Below, in pieces: positions 26,184 to 34,593 of a stretch of DNA of 55,024 bases. The stretch lies in NCBI GenBank assembly GCA_035315685.1, contig DATFXR010000749.1, positions 1-55,024 on the forward strand, in the 5' to 3' direction. The notes beneath the pieces were generated by a model that was given only the letters and a program-made list of their open reading frames with translations, did not search any database and was not told where the DNA came from. Source of the DNA: QHWK01 sp035315685 (GTDB taxonomy: Bacteria; Acidobacteriota; Vicinamibacteria; Vicinamibacterales; CAVVIG01). A program made the translations under genes and the position numbers. Every line of letters starts with the position of its first letter. Position 1 is the first letter of the stretch.

Positions 26184-27743
26184 GTGCTGACGCTGGAACG
26201 GGCGCGATCCGCAGCGCACGGGCGCACCAGACCTCGGCAAACGCGCCGGTCGGATATCGCAAATCCGAGCGGGCAGCACCCGTGGTCACACGCGAGATCG
26301 TGCGCGTGCGGTGGATCGTGTCCGCGCTGCCAACCGAGCGCTCGCGGTACCTGCGCGACGTGCAAGGAAGAAGACGAAGCACGCCCGGATCACTCCGTCA
26401 AGCCGCCGACGGGCACGATCGGTGACGGTCACGACCTTCAAGCGGCGCGCTTCTCGGGTGACCTGGTCCTCGAAGCATGCTTCGACAACGAGCGATTCCT
26501 CCGGTTTGGAGACACGGGACCGGCAGTCGAGAAACTCCAACAGGCGCTCATCGACGCGGGCTTTCCGCTGCCGAAATTTGGCGTCGACGGCCTGTTCAAG
26601 TCGGAGACCCAAGGCGCCGTTCGCGACTTCCAGCGATCGCAGGGATTGGAGCCAGACGGGATCGTCGGCCCGCTCACGATGGGAGCACTCGACCGGCTCT
26701 TCGCGAGTCCGGCACCTGCGCCTGCGCCCGCTCCGACGCCTGCACCGCCAGCACCATCACCGGCACCGCCAGCGCCGTCGCCGGCGCCTCCAGCACCATC
26801 ACCGGCACCACCAGCACCGTCGCCGGCACCGCCAGCACCATCACCGGCACCGCCAGCACCGTCGCCGGCGCCGCCAGCACCGTCACCGGCACCACCAGGG
26901 CCGTCACCCGCGCCGCCTGGGCCGTCACCCGCGCCGCCTGGCCCCGCGCCGACGCCGCCTGGTCCAGCGCCTGCGCCGTCGGAGTCGATCACCAGCGAAA
27001 CGGTCGCGACCGCGCCGGGAGCGCGGACGCGAACCGACGTCGGCGTCGGCGAGGAGGTGAAGCTGACACACTCGCCAGGAAAGACGACGTGGTCGAGAAC
27101 GGCTGGCACCCTGTCCAGAACGACGGGCCAGACTGTGACCCTCACTGCGCCAGACACCGCGCAGACGGTGACCGTGACCGGCGGAAAGGCCACGATCGCC
27201 TTCAACGTGATTGCGCCCGACGACGTCCACATGGATCGTTTTGGTGAGACCGTCGTCAAGCACACGCAGGGGCATGCAGACTCAGGCATCGAGACGCAGC
27301 CGTTCCTCCTGCCTGACAACGTGAGCTTCATGAACGTCAGGTATCACGAGGTGAACACCACCGCCAGCGTCACCAACCCGGGGGCGTACCAATGCCTCGC
27401 GAACCGCAGTCACTGCCTGAACACGGCGGCGGGTGCCCCTTGCCACGAAATGCTCATGTTCGACAGCGTCGTCGCAGGCAAGGGAACGGAGGCGCTCCGC
27501 ACAGACTGCGTCTACTCGGGCGACTGCAAGCAGACAGCGCCGTTCGTGCCGGGCTCGATCACCATCCAGATTCCGTACGAGTATCGCGTCGGCAAAGGCC
27601 CGTTCCGACGATTCAAGGTCGTGCCACAGGTGAGCGCGCTGGCGGCTGACGGTACCACGCTGACCTCCGACAAGGCTGGCGCCCACGGCGAAACGAAGGT
27701 CAGCGCCGACACCGCCGTCATTCAGGACTGCCCTGACGAATGA
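26184..27743 (+). CDS. eCIS cargo-like protein: Cys knuckles, PG-binding domain, Pro-rich linker, unknown C-terminal domain
   Basis: 519 residues from GTG 26184; the start is uncertain because the frame is open further upstream and no ribosome site is clear. Residues 40-60: CACGGSCPRC plus CATC, an eCIS-associated Cys motif. Residues 108-172: PG_binding_1 (GDTGPAVEKLQQALIDAGFP, FGVDGLFKSETQGAVRDFQ). Residues 176-268: PAPPAPS repeats. Residues 270-519: a domain with paired Cys and conserved-looking HTQGHADSGIETQPFLLPD, VRYHEVNTTASV and ITIQIPYEYRVGKGPFRRFK. In related eCIS proteins this set is normally joined to DUF4157, whose relic lies just upstream. It is probably cargo or a cell-wall-contacting component; no catalytic residues are recognised. 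Confidence 0.7.
   Translation: MLTLERARSAAHGRTRPRQTRRSDIANPSGQHPWSHARSCACGGSCPRCQPSARGTCATCKEEDEARPDHSVKPPTGTIGDGHDLQAARFSGDLVLEACFDNERFLRFGDTGPAVEKLQQALIDAGFPLPKFGVDGLFKSETQGAVRDFQRSQGLEPDGIVGPLTMGALDRLFASPAPAPAPAPTPAPPAPSPAPPAPSPAPPAPSPAPPAPSPAPPAPSPAPPAPSPAPPAPSPAPPGPSPAPPGPSPAPPGPAPTPPGPAPAPSESITSETVATAPGARTRTDVGVGEEVKLTHSPGKTTWSRTAGTLSRTTGQTVTLTAPDTAQTVTVTGGKATIAFNVIAPDDVHMDRFGETVVKHTQGHADSGIETQPFLLPDNVSFMNVRYHEVNTTASVTNPGAYQCLANRSHCLNTAAGAPCHEMLMFDSVVAGKGTEALRTDCVYSGDCKQTAPFVPGSITIQIPYEYRVGKGPFRRFKVVPQVSALAADGTTLTSDKAGAHGETKVSADTAVIQDCPDE
26739..26927 (+). repeat. 21-bp tandem repeat coding PAPPAPS/PAPPGPS
   Basis: Seven PAPPAPS units followed by two PAPPGPS units and two worn copies (to about 26969). 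Third codon positions vary between units. Stiff, extended linker between the PG-binding domain and the C-terminal domain of the cargo-like protein. Confidence 0.9.
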
Positions 27744-27796
27744 AGAAAAGAGCGCAGCGCGAAGGCGTCAGCCGAGCGACTGTGTGGTCCCGACGA

Positions 27797-29632
27797 TCAG
27801 GATCGCGCGGCGTCGCCAGTCGACGCCGTCGAATCGCCGTCGCCGACCGGAAGCGTGACTGACAGCGTTGTGCCGGCCCGGCGCGACGTCGAAATCGTGA
27901 ACGTGCCATCGAGCATTCTGACCCGTTCGTCGAGGCTCATCAGGCCGAGCCCGCGATGTCCGGCGGCCGTTCCGGTTTCGAACCCGCGTCCATCGTCGTC
28001 GACCTGCATCGCGATGTGCCCGTTGCGGCGGCTGAGCCTGACCCGGGCCGACCCCGCGTGTGCATGCTTGACGATGTTGTGAAGCGCCTCCTGCGCGACA
28101 CGGTACAGACAAAGCGCAGTGGCCGCGGGGATCGCGCCGATCTCACGTTCGACCTCGAGTCGCACGGCGACGCCCGATTCCGCGGTCACCTCGTCACAGC
28201 GGATCTCCAGCGACTTGACCAGACCGAGATGCTCCAACAGACCGGGATGCAACGTGTGCGAAAGCGCGCGCAAATCCTTCGACAGGGTGATCATTTCCTG
28301 CTGCAGGCTGGTGAGCTCTCCGGATGCCTGTCCTGGATCATCGGTGATGCGCCGCTTGATGCGGCTGAGGCCGATCGACAGGAACGCCATGCGCTGCCCG
28401 GCGTCGTCGTGCAGTTCGCGCGCGATGCGCGCGCGCTCCTCTTCCTGCGCCGTGATCAATCGGCCGGCCAGATCGCGGACTTGCACATGGCTCGCCCGCA
28501 GCGAGGCTTCGGCGCGGCGGCGCTTGACGCGCGCCGCGACCAGGCCAGCGATGAGCGCGGCCTGGAACACGACCAGCGAGATCGCGCCGATGATGTAGAA
28601 CTTGTACTGATCCCAGGGACCGGGCTCCTCGAACCTGATCACGCTGTTGACGGGCAGGTGCGTCTTCGAGATGTTCCAGCGTTGGAGCTGGCGGGCGTCG
28701 AACATCGGCACATTCGGATCGATGATCTCCATCGCGATGCTGGCAGGTCTTTCTCCGGCCAGCACTCGCTTCCCGAGCCGGCCGGCCGCGTCGCCCGATG
28801 GTGCGAGGTCGAACAGGACGCCGCCGACGATCCCCGATCCGAGAAACGCTTGATCGGTGCTGTACACCGGAGCACTCGATCTCGCGGTGATGTCCGCCAG
28901 TGCTTCTTCGGGAAGGAAATACCGTCCCGCGCCGTCGGAGAAGAACAGCGTCGTGAACAGGACCGCCGAGTGCCGGGGAAGATCGGTCAAGACGCGCAGC
29001 AGCGACTCCATCGGCAGACCCGAGAGGTAGGTGATGCGCACCCGCTTCTCGTACGGCTCGAGCAGAGCGCGGGTGGCCGCCGCCCAGCTCTGCTCGGTTG
29101 CCGACGATCCGACCGGGACGAACACCTGTTGCGTATCCGGGTGCACGTGCAGGAGCAGGTCGAGAGTGTCGCGCAGATCGCGTTTGACGGCAACGCCGGT
29201 GACGTTCTCCCTCAGCGCCACCTCCTCGATGCGGGAAGTGTTGACGGACGCGAAGACGACAGGGATACCGGGAAAGATCGCCTCGCCATGCTCGAGAATG
29301 AAATCGAACGCGAGCGAACTGACGGTGACGATGAGATCGATCCGCTGCGCTGTGTACTTGAGTCGAAGATAGTCGACAGATTTCTGTCGATAGCCGGGCT
29401 CGCCAAAGCGGATGAGATCCAGATACTCGGTGTAGAACTCGATCGGCGACCCGCTGCCGGATTGCAGCTGCGATCGGAACGCGCGATCGAAGCCCGTATA
29501 CATCGCCATCTCGCGCTCGTGCGAGTAGACGACCAGCACCTGTCTCGAGGGCACCGCCTGGGCCGACGCGGATCGCGCTGACACCAGCGGCAGCAGCATC
29601 AAGAGCAGAATCCACGCGCGGCAGTCGAACAT
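27797..29632 (-). CDS. Sensor histidine kinase with periplasmic ABC-substrate-binding-like sensor
   Basis: 611 residues; ATG 29632 was chosen because a signal sequence follows (WILLLMLLPLVSARSASAQA). Residues 30-330 match the ABC-transporter substrate-binding (PF04392-type) fold: QVLVVYSHEREMAMYTGFDR, then FPGIPVVFASVNTSRIEEVA. One membrane segment lies at about 345-367. The HisKA_3 box holds H408 (RIARELHDDAGQ), followed by a HATPase with VDDDGRGFETG and GHRGLGLMSLDERVRMLDG. This is a NarX/DesK-type kinase. No partner regulator is adjacent; the nearest NarL-type protein (1245) lacks the Asp. Convergent with the eCIS operon, 53 bases apart. Confidence 0.92.
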   Translation of the reverse strand: MFDCRAWILLLMLLPLVSARSASAQAVPSRQVLVVYSHEREMAMYTGFDRAFRSQLQSGSGSPIEFYTEYLDLIRFGEPGYRQKSVDYLRLKYTAQRIDLIVTVSSLAFDFILEHGEAIFPGIPVVFASVNTSRIEEVALRENVTGVAVKRDLRDTLDLLLHVHPDTQQVFVPVGSSATEQSWAAATRALLEPYEKRVRITYLSGLPMESLLRVLTDLPRHSAVLFTTLFFSDGAGRYFLPEEALADITARSSAPVYSTDQAFLGSGIVGGVLFDLAPSGDAAGRLGKRVLAGERPASIAMEIIDPNVPMFDARQLQRWNISKTHLPVNSVIRFEEPGPWDQYKFYIIGAISLVVFQAALIAGLVAARVKRRRAEASLRASHVQVRDLAGRLITAQEEERARIARELHDDAGQRMAFLSIGLSRIKRRITDDPGQASGELTSLQQEMITLSKDLRALSHTLHPGLLEHLGLVKSLEIRCDEVTAESGVAVRLEVEREIGAIPAATALCLYRVAQEALHNIVKHAHAGSARVRLSRRNGHIAMQVDDDGRGFETGTAAGHRGLGLMSLDERVRMLDGTFTISTSRRAGTTLSVTLPVGDGDSTASTGDAARS

Positions 29633-29732
29633 CACGTTCCGTCCAGGATCTCGCGAGGTGACGCCGTCCGGGAGTCTATCGCGACAGCCGGCCGTTCGAT
29701 CTCGCAGGAAGGGGAAAGCTGGGCTGTCGCCG

Positions 29733-30128
29733 TCAGTCGCGCGTGAGCTTGAAGTCGCCCTTGGTGGCGCCGCTCGCCCATGTGCCGCTGAGCGTGCGGT
29801 TGTACGATCCGAGGTTGGCCAGGGTCCCCTCGATCGTGTAGCGAACTGCGGGAGCTGCGCCCTTGGCGGGACGCTCCGCCTCGATGTGCACGGTCCACGT
29901 GCTCGAGTCGAGCGTCGCCGTCTTGAAGGGCACCGCATCCGGTCCGGGATCGATGGTGCCGCCGATCGTCTTGCCATCCCACGTCATGACCATCGTGACG
30001 TCGTGCCGCTGTTGAGGCGACGGGCCCCAGTCGCCGTACCACGTGCCGACCAGCGGATGCCCTTCCTGGGCGGCCGCGACCGCCGCGAACGCGACCAGCA
30101 CGGACAGAATCGAGAGCCGTCGGATCAC
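29733..30128 (-). CDS. Small secreted protein of unknown function
   Basis: 131 residues with a signal peptide (RRLSILSVLVAFAAVAAAQ). The mature part HPLVGTWYGDWGPSPQQRHD, then VTMVMTWDGKTIGGTIDPG and YNRTLSGTWASGATKGDFKL looks like a lipocalin-like small beta-barrel of the type found beside DUF6152 genes. Last gene of a four-gene operon; its start overlaps the stop of the preceding gene (ATGA 30125-30128). No known function. Confidence 0.8.
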   Translation of the reverse strand: MIRRLSILSVLVAFAAVAAAQEGHPLVGTWYGDWGPSPQQRHDVTMVMTWDGKTIGGTIDPGPDAVPFKTATLDSSTWTVHIEAERPAKGAAPAVRYTIEGTLANLGSYNRTLSGTWASGATKGDFKLTRD

Positions 30129-30994
30129 GGCACGATCCGCCGTTGCCGGGAGACGGACGCATCGGCGCCGACCATACCTTGCGGCGACCGATTATTGTCC
30201 TGGCAGATGTACTCGAACAGCTCGGTACCGGGACTCCATCGCATGATGAATCCGCCGGTCCAGGTGGCCGTGTAGGCACCTGGATCGTCGACGGTCGCTT
30301 CGTACTTCAGCGAATTGAAATCAGTGCGCGTGAACCGCTCGACCAGGTGCAGCTGCTCGGTGTGCGGGGTCCCCTCGCGATCCATCCAGAACTTCGTGTT
30401 GAAGGCGATGGTGTCGACGACGAGCGCGTCGCCGTCCCAACGGCCCACCGAATGGCCGTAGTAAGCGGGATCGAGATCCTTCGGGTGAGGGCGGCCGTCC
30501 ATGTAGATCGTGCGGAACGTGTGCGGCCCGCCGACATCGAAGATGTAGATCCGCTTCGTCTCAGGGATGTCGACGAACTCCACGCCGTAGGGCGTGATGA
30601 ATTCGCGCGGTCCGCCGGATGCCTTGCACCGCGTATGCGGTTCGTCGCGCTCGAAGTTGGCCTGTCGCGCGGCATGCAGCGCCCGCGCCCACGGCTGGAA
30701 TGGCACCGCTTCGAGGGTGATGTTGTCCGGCAGGTGGCTGTTCGGGTTCGCCCGGTTCACGCTCCTGGGGTTCAACGACAACTGGACGATGCCGGGAGGC
30801 GTCCAGATGCCGGTCTCGCCCGGAGCCGGGCCGAGATTCACGCGGCCATCGGGCCAATGCGGCGTCGGCTTCGCGGGCAGCGGCGGGCCTCCGCCGCGTC
30901 GCTGCGCCGATGGCGCGATCGAGAGGGCCGCCGCGGCAGACAGGGCCAGCGCGAGCGCGAGCGCTGCTCGCGCCGTGGCCCGACGTTGCGTCAT
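30125..30994 (-). CDS. Secreted DUF6152-partner domain protein
   Basis: 289 residues from ATG 30994 (ATGA overlap), with a signal peptide (ARAALALALALSAAAALSIA). Conserved signature near the end: HTEQLHLVERFTRTDF, YEATVDDPGAYTATWTGGF, EYICQDNN. The same signature forms the C-terminal two thirds of the protein at 31401, so the two are paralogues. No characterised function is known to me; probably periplasmic. Confidence 0.8.
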   Translation of the reverse strand: MTQRRATARAALALALALSAAAALSIAPSAQRRGGGPPLPAKPTPHWPDGRVNLGPAPGETGIWTPPGIVQLSLNPRSVNRANPNSHLPDNITLEAVPFQPWARALHAARQANFERDEPHTRCKASGGPREFITPYGVEFVDIPETKRIYIFDVGGPHTFRTIYMDGRPHPKDLDPAYYGHSVGRWDGDALVVDTIAFNTKFWMDREGTPHTEQLHLVERFTRTDFNSLKYEATVDDPGAYTATWTGGFIMRWSPGTELFEYICQDNNRSPQGMVGADASVSRQRRIVP

Positions 30995-31404
30995 TGACGA
31001 GTGGTGGGGTCGCCGCTCGACGCTGCACCCAGCGTCTTGCCATCGGCCGTGGTCACCAGGCGCGCGTTCGCGCGCTTCGTGCCGTCCCGCGCGAGGCTGC
31101 CGACGACGGTGACCACGTCGCCGACTTTCATGGTGTCGCGCAGCCAGCCGCGCTGCTGCAACTGGTGCGGCGCACCCATCTCGCACGCCCACCGCGCCGC
31201 CTTGCCTTCCTCATCCTTCACGTTGACGTAGAACCAGACGTGCGGGTTGGCCCAGTCGATCTGTGTGACGGTGCCCTTGAGGGTGATTGGTTTGCTGGCG
31301 TCGAACTCCGCGGCGAACGAATGATGGGCATTGACCTGCGCCGCCAAGACCGCGATCAACGCGCCGAACGCGACGAGTGTCGTGTGCAGGAACCGTGATC
31401 TCAT
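30991..31404 (-). CDS. DUF6152 family protein
   Basis: 137 residues from ATG 31404 (ATGA overlap with the upstream gene). A signal peptide precedes AHHSFAAEFDASKPITLKG, then IDWANPHVWFYVNVKDEEG and VGDVVTVVGSLARDGTKRAN: the DUF6152 pattern, a small OB-like secreted domain. It is the stand-alone counterpart of the N-terminal domain of the upstream gene product. Confidence 0.88.
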   Translation of the reverse strand: MRSRFLHTTLVAFGALIAVLAAQVNAHHSFAAEFDASKPITLKGTVTQIDWANPHVWFYVNVKDEEGKAARWACEMGAPHQLQQRGWLRDTMKVGDVVTVVGSLARDGTKRANARLVTTADGKTLGAASSGDPTTRQ

Positions 31405-32516
31405 GGTCGATTGTCCTGGCAGAAATACTCCGGCATGTCCTCCCCAGGCACCCAGCTCAACGTCCAGCCCGCGGACCACGTCCGCGTGTAAGCGCCCGGA
31501 TCATCAATGGTGACATCGTAGCGCAAGGTATCGAAATCGGGCCGCGAAAAACGCTCGACGAGATGCAGTTGTTGCGTGTGCGGAAGCCCGCCGTTCGCGA
31601 ACCAGAACCGCTCGTTGAAGCCCTTCGTGTCGATGACCAGCACCTCGCCTTCCCAGCGGCCGACGCCACGTCCGAAGTACAGCGGGTTGTCGGCGTCACC
31701 CTGGACCTGCCCCTTTTGCTCCCGTCCGTCCGTGTAGATCAGGCGCCAGTTCCGATTCCCGGCGCCCATCATGACGAATACCCGCTTCCGATCGCGATCC
31801 TCCAGAAACTGCACGCCGTAACGATTCTGAAACTGGCGCGGGCCGCCTGGCGGCAGGCAATTCAGGAACATCGGATCGTCTTTGAGAAACGCGCGCTGGC
31901 GGTACACGTACAGATCGCGCGCCCAGTCCTGGAACGGCGCGATCCGCGGCGCGTCGGCGATATTGTTCAGCAGCCCGTTGGCGTCAGCCTGGACGGTCAC
32001 GCCGCGCTCGACCATGGTCGTCGCGCTCGGACTGGCCCAGTATCCCGTGTCCCCGGCCGGTGGGCCGAGGCGCGGCTGACCGTCGGGCCATCGCGGCGCC
32101 GGTTTGTGGGTCGGCGCCGGCGGCGCGATCGGCCGCGCGAAGAAGACGCGTTGGCCCGTGCGATCGTCCGTCATCGAGAGCGACCAGGCCTGCTTGCTCC
32201 CGTCGCGCGCCGCGATGCCCTCCACGCTCACGACATCGCCAATACTCACGGCGTTGCGTGTCCAGCCCTGCCGCCGCAGATCGACAGGACTCTCGAGCTC
32301 GATCGCCCAATTGGCGACGCGGCCGTCCGCCGCGGTGACGTTGATGAAGATGTGCGCGTGCGGATTGGCCCAGTCGACGCCGGTGACCGCCCCGCGCAGC
32401 GTCACCTTCCTGGCGCTGTCGAATTTCGCGGCGATCACGTGGTGCCCGCCAAGCGGTGCAAGCGCGAGCAGCACCGCGCCGCAGCAGAGAGCCCACTGAG
32501 GAATCGTGCGTCGCAC
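31401..32516 (-). CDS. Fusion of DUF6152 with the partner domain
   Basis: 371 residues from GTG 32516, chosen because RRTIPQWALCCGAVLLALAP makes a good signal sequence; a TTG start at 32588 would add 24 basic residues. Residues about 28-120 are DUF6152 (HHVIAAKFDSARKVTLRGAV, DWANPHAHIFINV). The rest matches the protein at 30125: YGVQFLEDRDRKRVFVMMGA, HTQQLHLVERFSRPDF, DPGAYTRTWSAG, EYFCQDN. The fused and split forms thus lie in one operon. Function unknown. Confidence 0.82.
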   Translation of the reverse strand: MRRTIPQWALCCGAVLLALAPLGGHHVIAAKFDSARKVTLRGAVTGVDWANPHAHIFINVTAADGRVANWAIELESPVDLRRQGWTRNAVSIGDVVSVEGIAARDGSKQAWSLSMTDDRTGQRVFFARPIAPPAPTHKPAPRWPDGQPRLGPPAGDTGYWASPSATTMVERGVTVQADANGLLNNIADAPRIAPFQDWARDLYVYRQRAFLKDDPMFLNCLPPGGPRQFQNRYGVQFLEDRDRKRVFVMMGAGNRNWRLIYTDGREQKGQVQGDADNPLYFGRGVGRWEGEVLVIDTKGFNERFWFANGGLPHTQQLHLVERFSRPDFDTLRYDVTIDDPGAYTRTWSAGWTLSWVPGEDMPEYFCQDNRP

Positions 32517-32592
32517 GTGACGCGTATACACCGGCCGACGAACGAGTGTCAACGTGAGCCATCTCCTCTCGGGATTTCGACGACGCAACCGC

Positions 32593-33579
32593 TCAGCGCT
32601 GCCCGCGGCGCGGCCCGGTGTACTGCTCGATCGGCGGTGTTCCGTAGGTGTGGAAGCTCTCGATCGTCTTCAGTCCCCACGCCTGACCTTTCTTCCGTTC
32701 TGCCTCGGTCCAGACGACCGGCGGCCAGTCCGGCGCGAGCACCAGCCGTGCGCCTGCGCTGTCGACCTCGACGCGATTGCCGCCAGGCTCGTAGACGTAC
32801 AGAAAAAATGTCTGCTGGATGGCGTGCTTGTGCGGGCCGGTCTCGATGTGCACGCCGTTCTCGAGGAAGATGTCAGCGGCGCGGAGCACCTCCTCTCGGG
32901 AGTCGACCGCATACGTCAGATGGTGGAATCGGCCGCGCGCGCCGTAGTGATCGGCAGTGAACGCCAGGTCGTAGCTCTTGTTGGTCGTCGTCACCCACGC
33001 GCCCGCTTCATCGCCGCTGTCGAGGACGATCATTTCGGTCGTCCGCATGCCGAGCACGTCCTCGAAGAACAGACGCAGCGCGCGAACATCAGCAGCCAGC
33101 AGGTTGAGATGGTCGAGCCGTCGAACGTTCACGCCTCGCGCCGGGAAGCGCTGCGCCTGGTTCTTCAGTGCCGGCTTCAACCCAGCCGGCGGCGTGTACC
33201 ACTCGGTCTCGTAGTAGATCTCCATGCGGTGGCCGTCGGTGGTGCTGAACGAGAAGGTGCGGCCGTGCCCCAGATCGCCGTCGGTCCACCCGTGACCGAA
33301 GCCGGCCGCGTCGATGACGGCCGCGCGCCGTTCCAGCGCGTCGGGACTCGTGGCCCTGAACGCCACGTGTCCCATGCCCGCCACTTTCGAGGCGGTGAGC
33401 TTCAGCGTGTGATGTTCGTAGTCGTCCCAGCCACGCAGATAAACCGAGTCGCCGCGCCGGCCGCTCTCGGTCATGCCCATCACGTTGGTGAAGAAGCGGA
33501 GGCTGTCGTCCGGTTTCGGCGTCAGGAGCTCGACGTGCGCGAGGTGGGCCAGATCGAACGATCGAATCGTGGATTTCAC
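32593..33579 (-). CDS. Type I extradiol ring-cleavage dioxygenase (catechol 2,3-dioxygenase-like)
   Basis: 328 residues, two VOC domains. The C-terminal domain keeps the 2-His-1-carboxylate iron site: H157 in RRLDHLNLL, H219/H220 in GRFHHLTYAVD and E271 in GGNRVEVDS, with the spacing of XylE-type enzymes. The N-terminal domain holds HLAHVELLTPKPDDSLRFF. Expected reaction: meta-cleavage of a catechol. No ferredoxin, hydrolase or dehydrogenase of a meta pathway is next to it, so the substrate is open. Confidence 0.88.
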   Translation of the reverse strand: MKSTIRSFDLAHLAHVELLTPKPDDSLRFFTNVMGMTESGRRGDSVYLRGWDDYEHHTLKLTASKVAGMGHVAFRATSPDALERRAAVIDAAGFGHGWTDGDLGHGRTFSFSTTDGHRMEIYYETEWYTPPAGLKPALKNQAQRFPARGVNVRRLDHLNLLAADVRALRLFFEDVLGMRTTEMIVLDSGDEAGAWVTTTNKSYDLAFTADHYGARGRFHHLTYAVDSREEVLRAADIFLENGVHIETGPHKHAIQQTFFLYVYEPGGNRVEVDSAGARLVLAPDWPPVVWTEAERKKGQAWGLKTIESFHTYGTPPIEQYTGPRRGQR

Positions 33580-33645
33580 GGCAGCCTAGCCTACTTGCGA
33601 AAAGGCCGAGCCATCAATGGAGGAGACCAGGCGCGTTCAATTCCG

Positions 33646-33811
33646 TCATTCCAGCATCGTGTCGTTCCAGTCGCGGATCACGAACGACTTGACCAGGCCC
33701 TCGAGGATGAACGGATCCTCGCGCGAAAAGGCCTCCGCCGCCTCGCGAGTTCGGAAGATGCCCATGTTCCCGCGGTCGCTCTGGCGCAGCCGGCCCCTCA
33801 GCTGCCGCCTA
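33646..33811 (-). pseudogene. YciI-like protein, 5' end removed by a foldback element
   Basis: Fifty-four residues of sense sequence (DRRQLRGRLRQSDRGNMGIF, then REAAEAFSREDPFILEGLVK, FVIRDWND) match the C-terminal half of YciI/YCII-related proteins. The reading frame runs into the MITE-like element at 33813, where family similarity stops. About 40 N-terminal residues, including the usual first strand and the His of the family, are missing. Confidence 0.65.
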
Positions 33812-33812
33812 T

Positions 33813-33977
33813 CTAAGAGTGCGTTGCAAAAATTAGCTCGAGGCGGGTCCTGTCCGCGAACAGCCCCACCGCGTGCTCGCCAGAAGAGCACTTGTCACGG
33901 CCCACGGCTCCGCGCCCGGCGGGGCGGCCCCGTTCGCGGCCACCCGCGAGCGAGCTAATTTTGCAACCTGCTCTAAG
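33813..33977. mobile_element. MITE-like foldback element, about 165 bp
   Basis: Ends form an imperfect inverted repeat of about 28 bp. The core is GTTGCAAAAATTAGCTCG at 33823-33840, matched by CGAGCTAATTTTGCAAC at 33951-33967 with one extra A. Outside the core CTAAGAG pairs with CTCTAAG; inside it GCGGGT and CCGCGAAC are also mirrored, so most of the element can fold into one hairpin. No transposase gene and no clear target duplication are seen. It ends at the break in the YciI-like gene. Confidence 0.65.
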
Positions 33978-34050
33978 TAACGACATTTGAACAGGTGCCG
34001 TCCATCGGGCCACCGCGACCGTGAAAAGGGATCCCGATGGCGGACCGGCC

Positions 34051-34593
34051 TCAGTCGATCTCGAACGAACCCTCAACCAGTACTTCGTGAAACACCAGGC
34101 GGGTGCTGCCATCCGTGGTGAGCACGGCAGTCGCGCCCGGGCCACCTTTGGTCAGCACGAATGTAAAAGGCACGTCGGTTCCGGCGCCCAGCCCGGTGAT
34201 GGTCGCCATGCCGCTGAGCGCCGCGGTATCGCCGGAGCGTTTCGCGTCCGTCACGTGGCCCGTGACGTACATCGCGTTGGTCGTGAAATCGGCGCTGTCG
34301 GCGCTGGTCGTGGTTCGCGGTGCGCGGGCCAGACATTCAAAATCCCCCGTCACGCCCCCGCCGACAGCCGCCGCCGCATGGAATGCAACGGTCGTCAACA
34401 CTGGCACAAACCCGCCGGCGCTGCCGGTTCCCCCCTCAATCATGGTCGTGCCGCCGCCGCGCGCGATCATCCGAACCGACGATTCCGAACCGGTTACGGA
34501 CCGCGGTAACGCGGTCACGACGATCAGGACCACAAGGACTGCGGCTCCCAAGGCGATCGCGGTTCGCGACTTACCCGTCAGGCACTTGAACAT
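34051..34593 (-). CDS. Secreted or membrane-anchored protein of unknown function
   Basis: 180 residues from ATG 34593, preceded on the minus strand by GAGGTGGG. TM or signal segment TAIALGAAVLVVLIVVTALP. Mature region: GGGTTMIEGGTGSAGGFVPV, TGDFECLARAP, TGHVTDAKRSGDTAALSGMA: glycine- and threonine-rich beta pattern like secreted beta-sandwich proteins with no known job. I do not recognise a characterised family. Confidence 0.7.
   Translation of the reverse strand: MFKCLTGKSRTAIALGAAVLVVLIVVTALPRSVTGSESSVRMIARGGGTTMIEGGTGSAGGFVPVLTTVAFHAAAAVGGGVTGDFECLARAPRTTTSADSADFTTNAMYVTGHVTDAKRSGDTAALSGMATITGLGAGTDVPFTFVLTKGGPGATAVLTTDGSTRLVFHEVLVEGSFEID

Noticed and set aside
25378..26969. Short tandem repeats that might be a CRISPR or a replication iteron
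   Set aside because: Both are codon-phased protein repeats (TP and PAPPAPS) with no spacers.
26438..27331. Gly/Ala-repeat protein on the minus strand resembling PE-PGRS or silk
   Set aside because: It is the reverse reading of the PAPPAPS codon repeats of the cargo-like gene.
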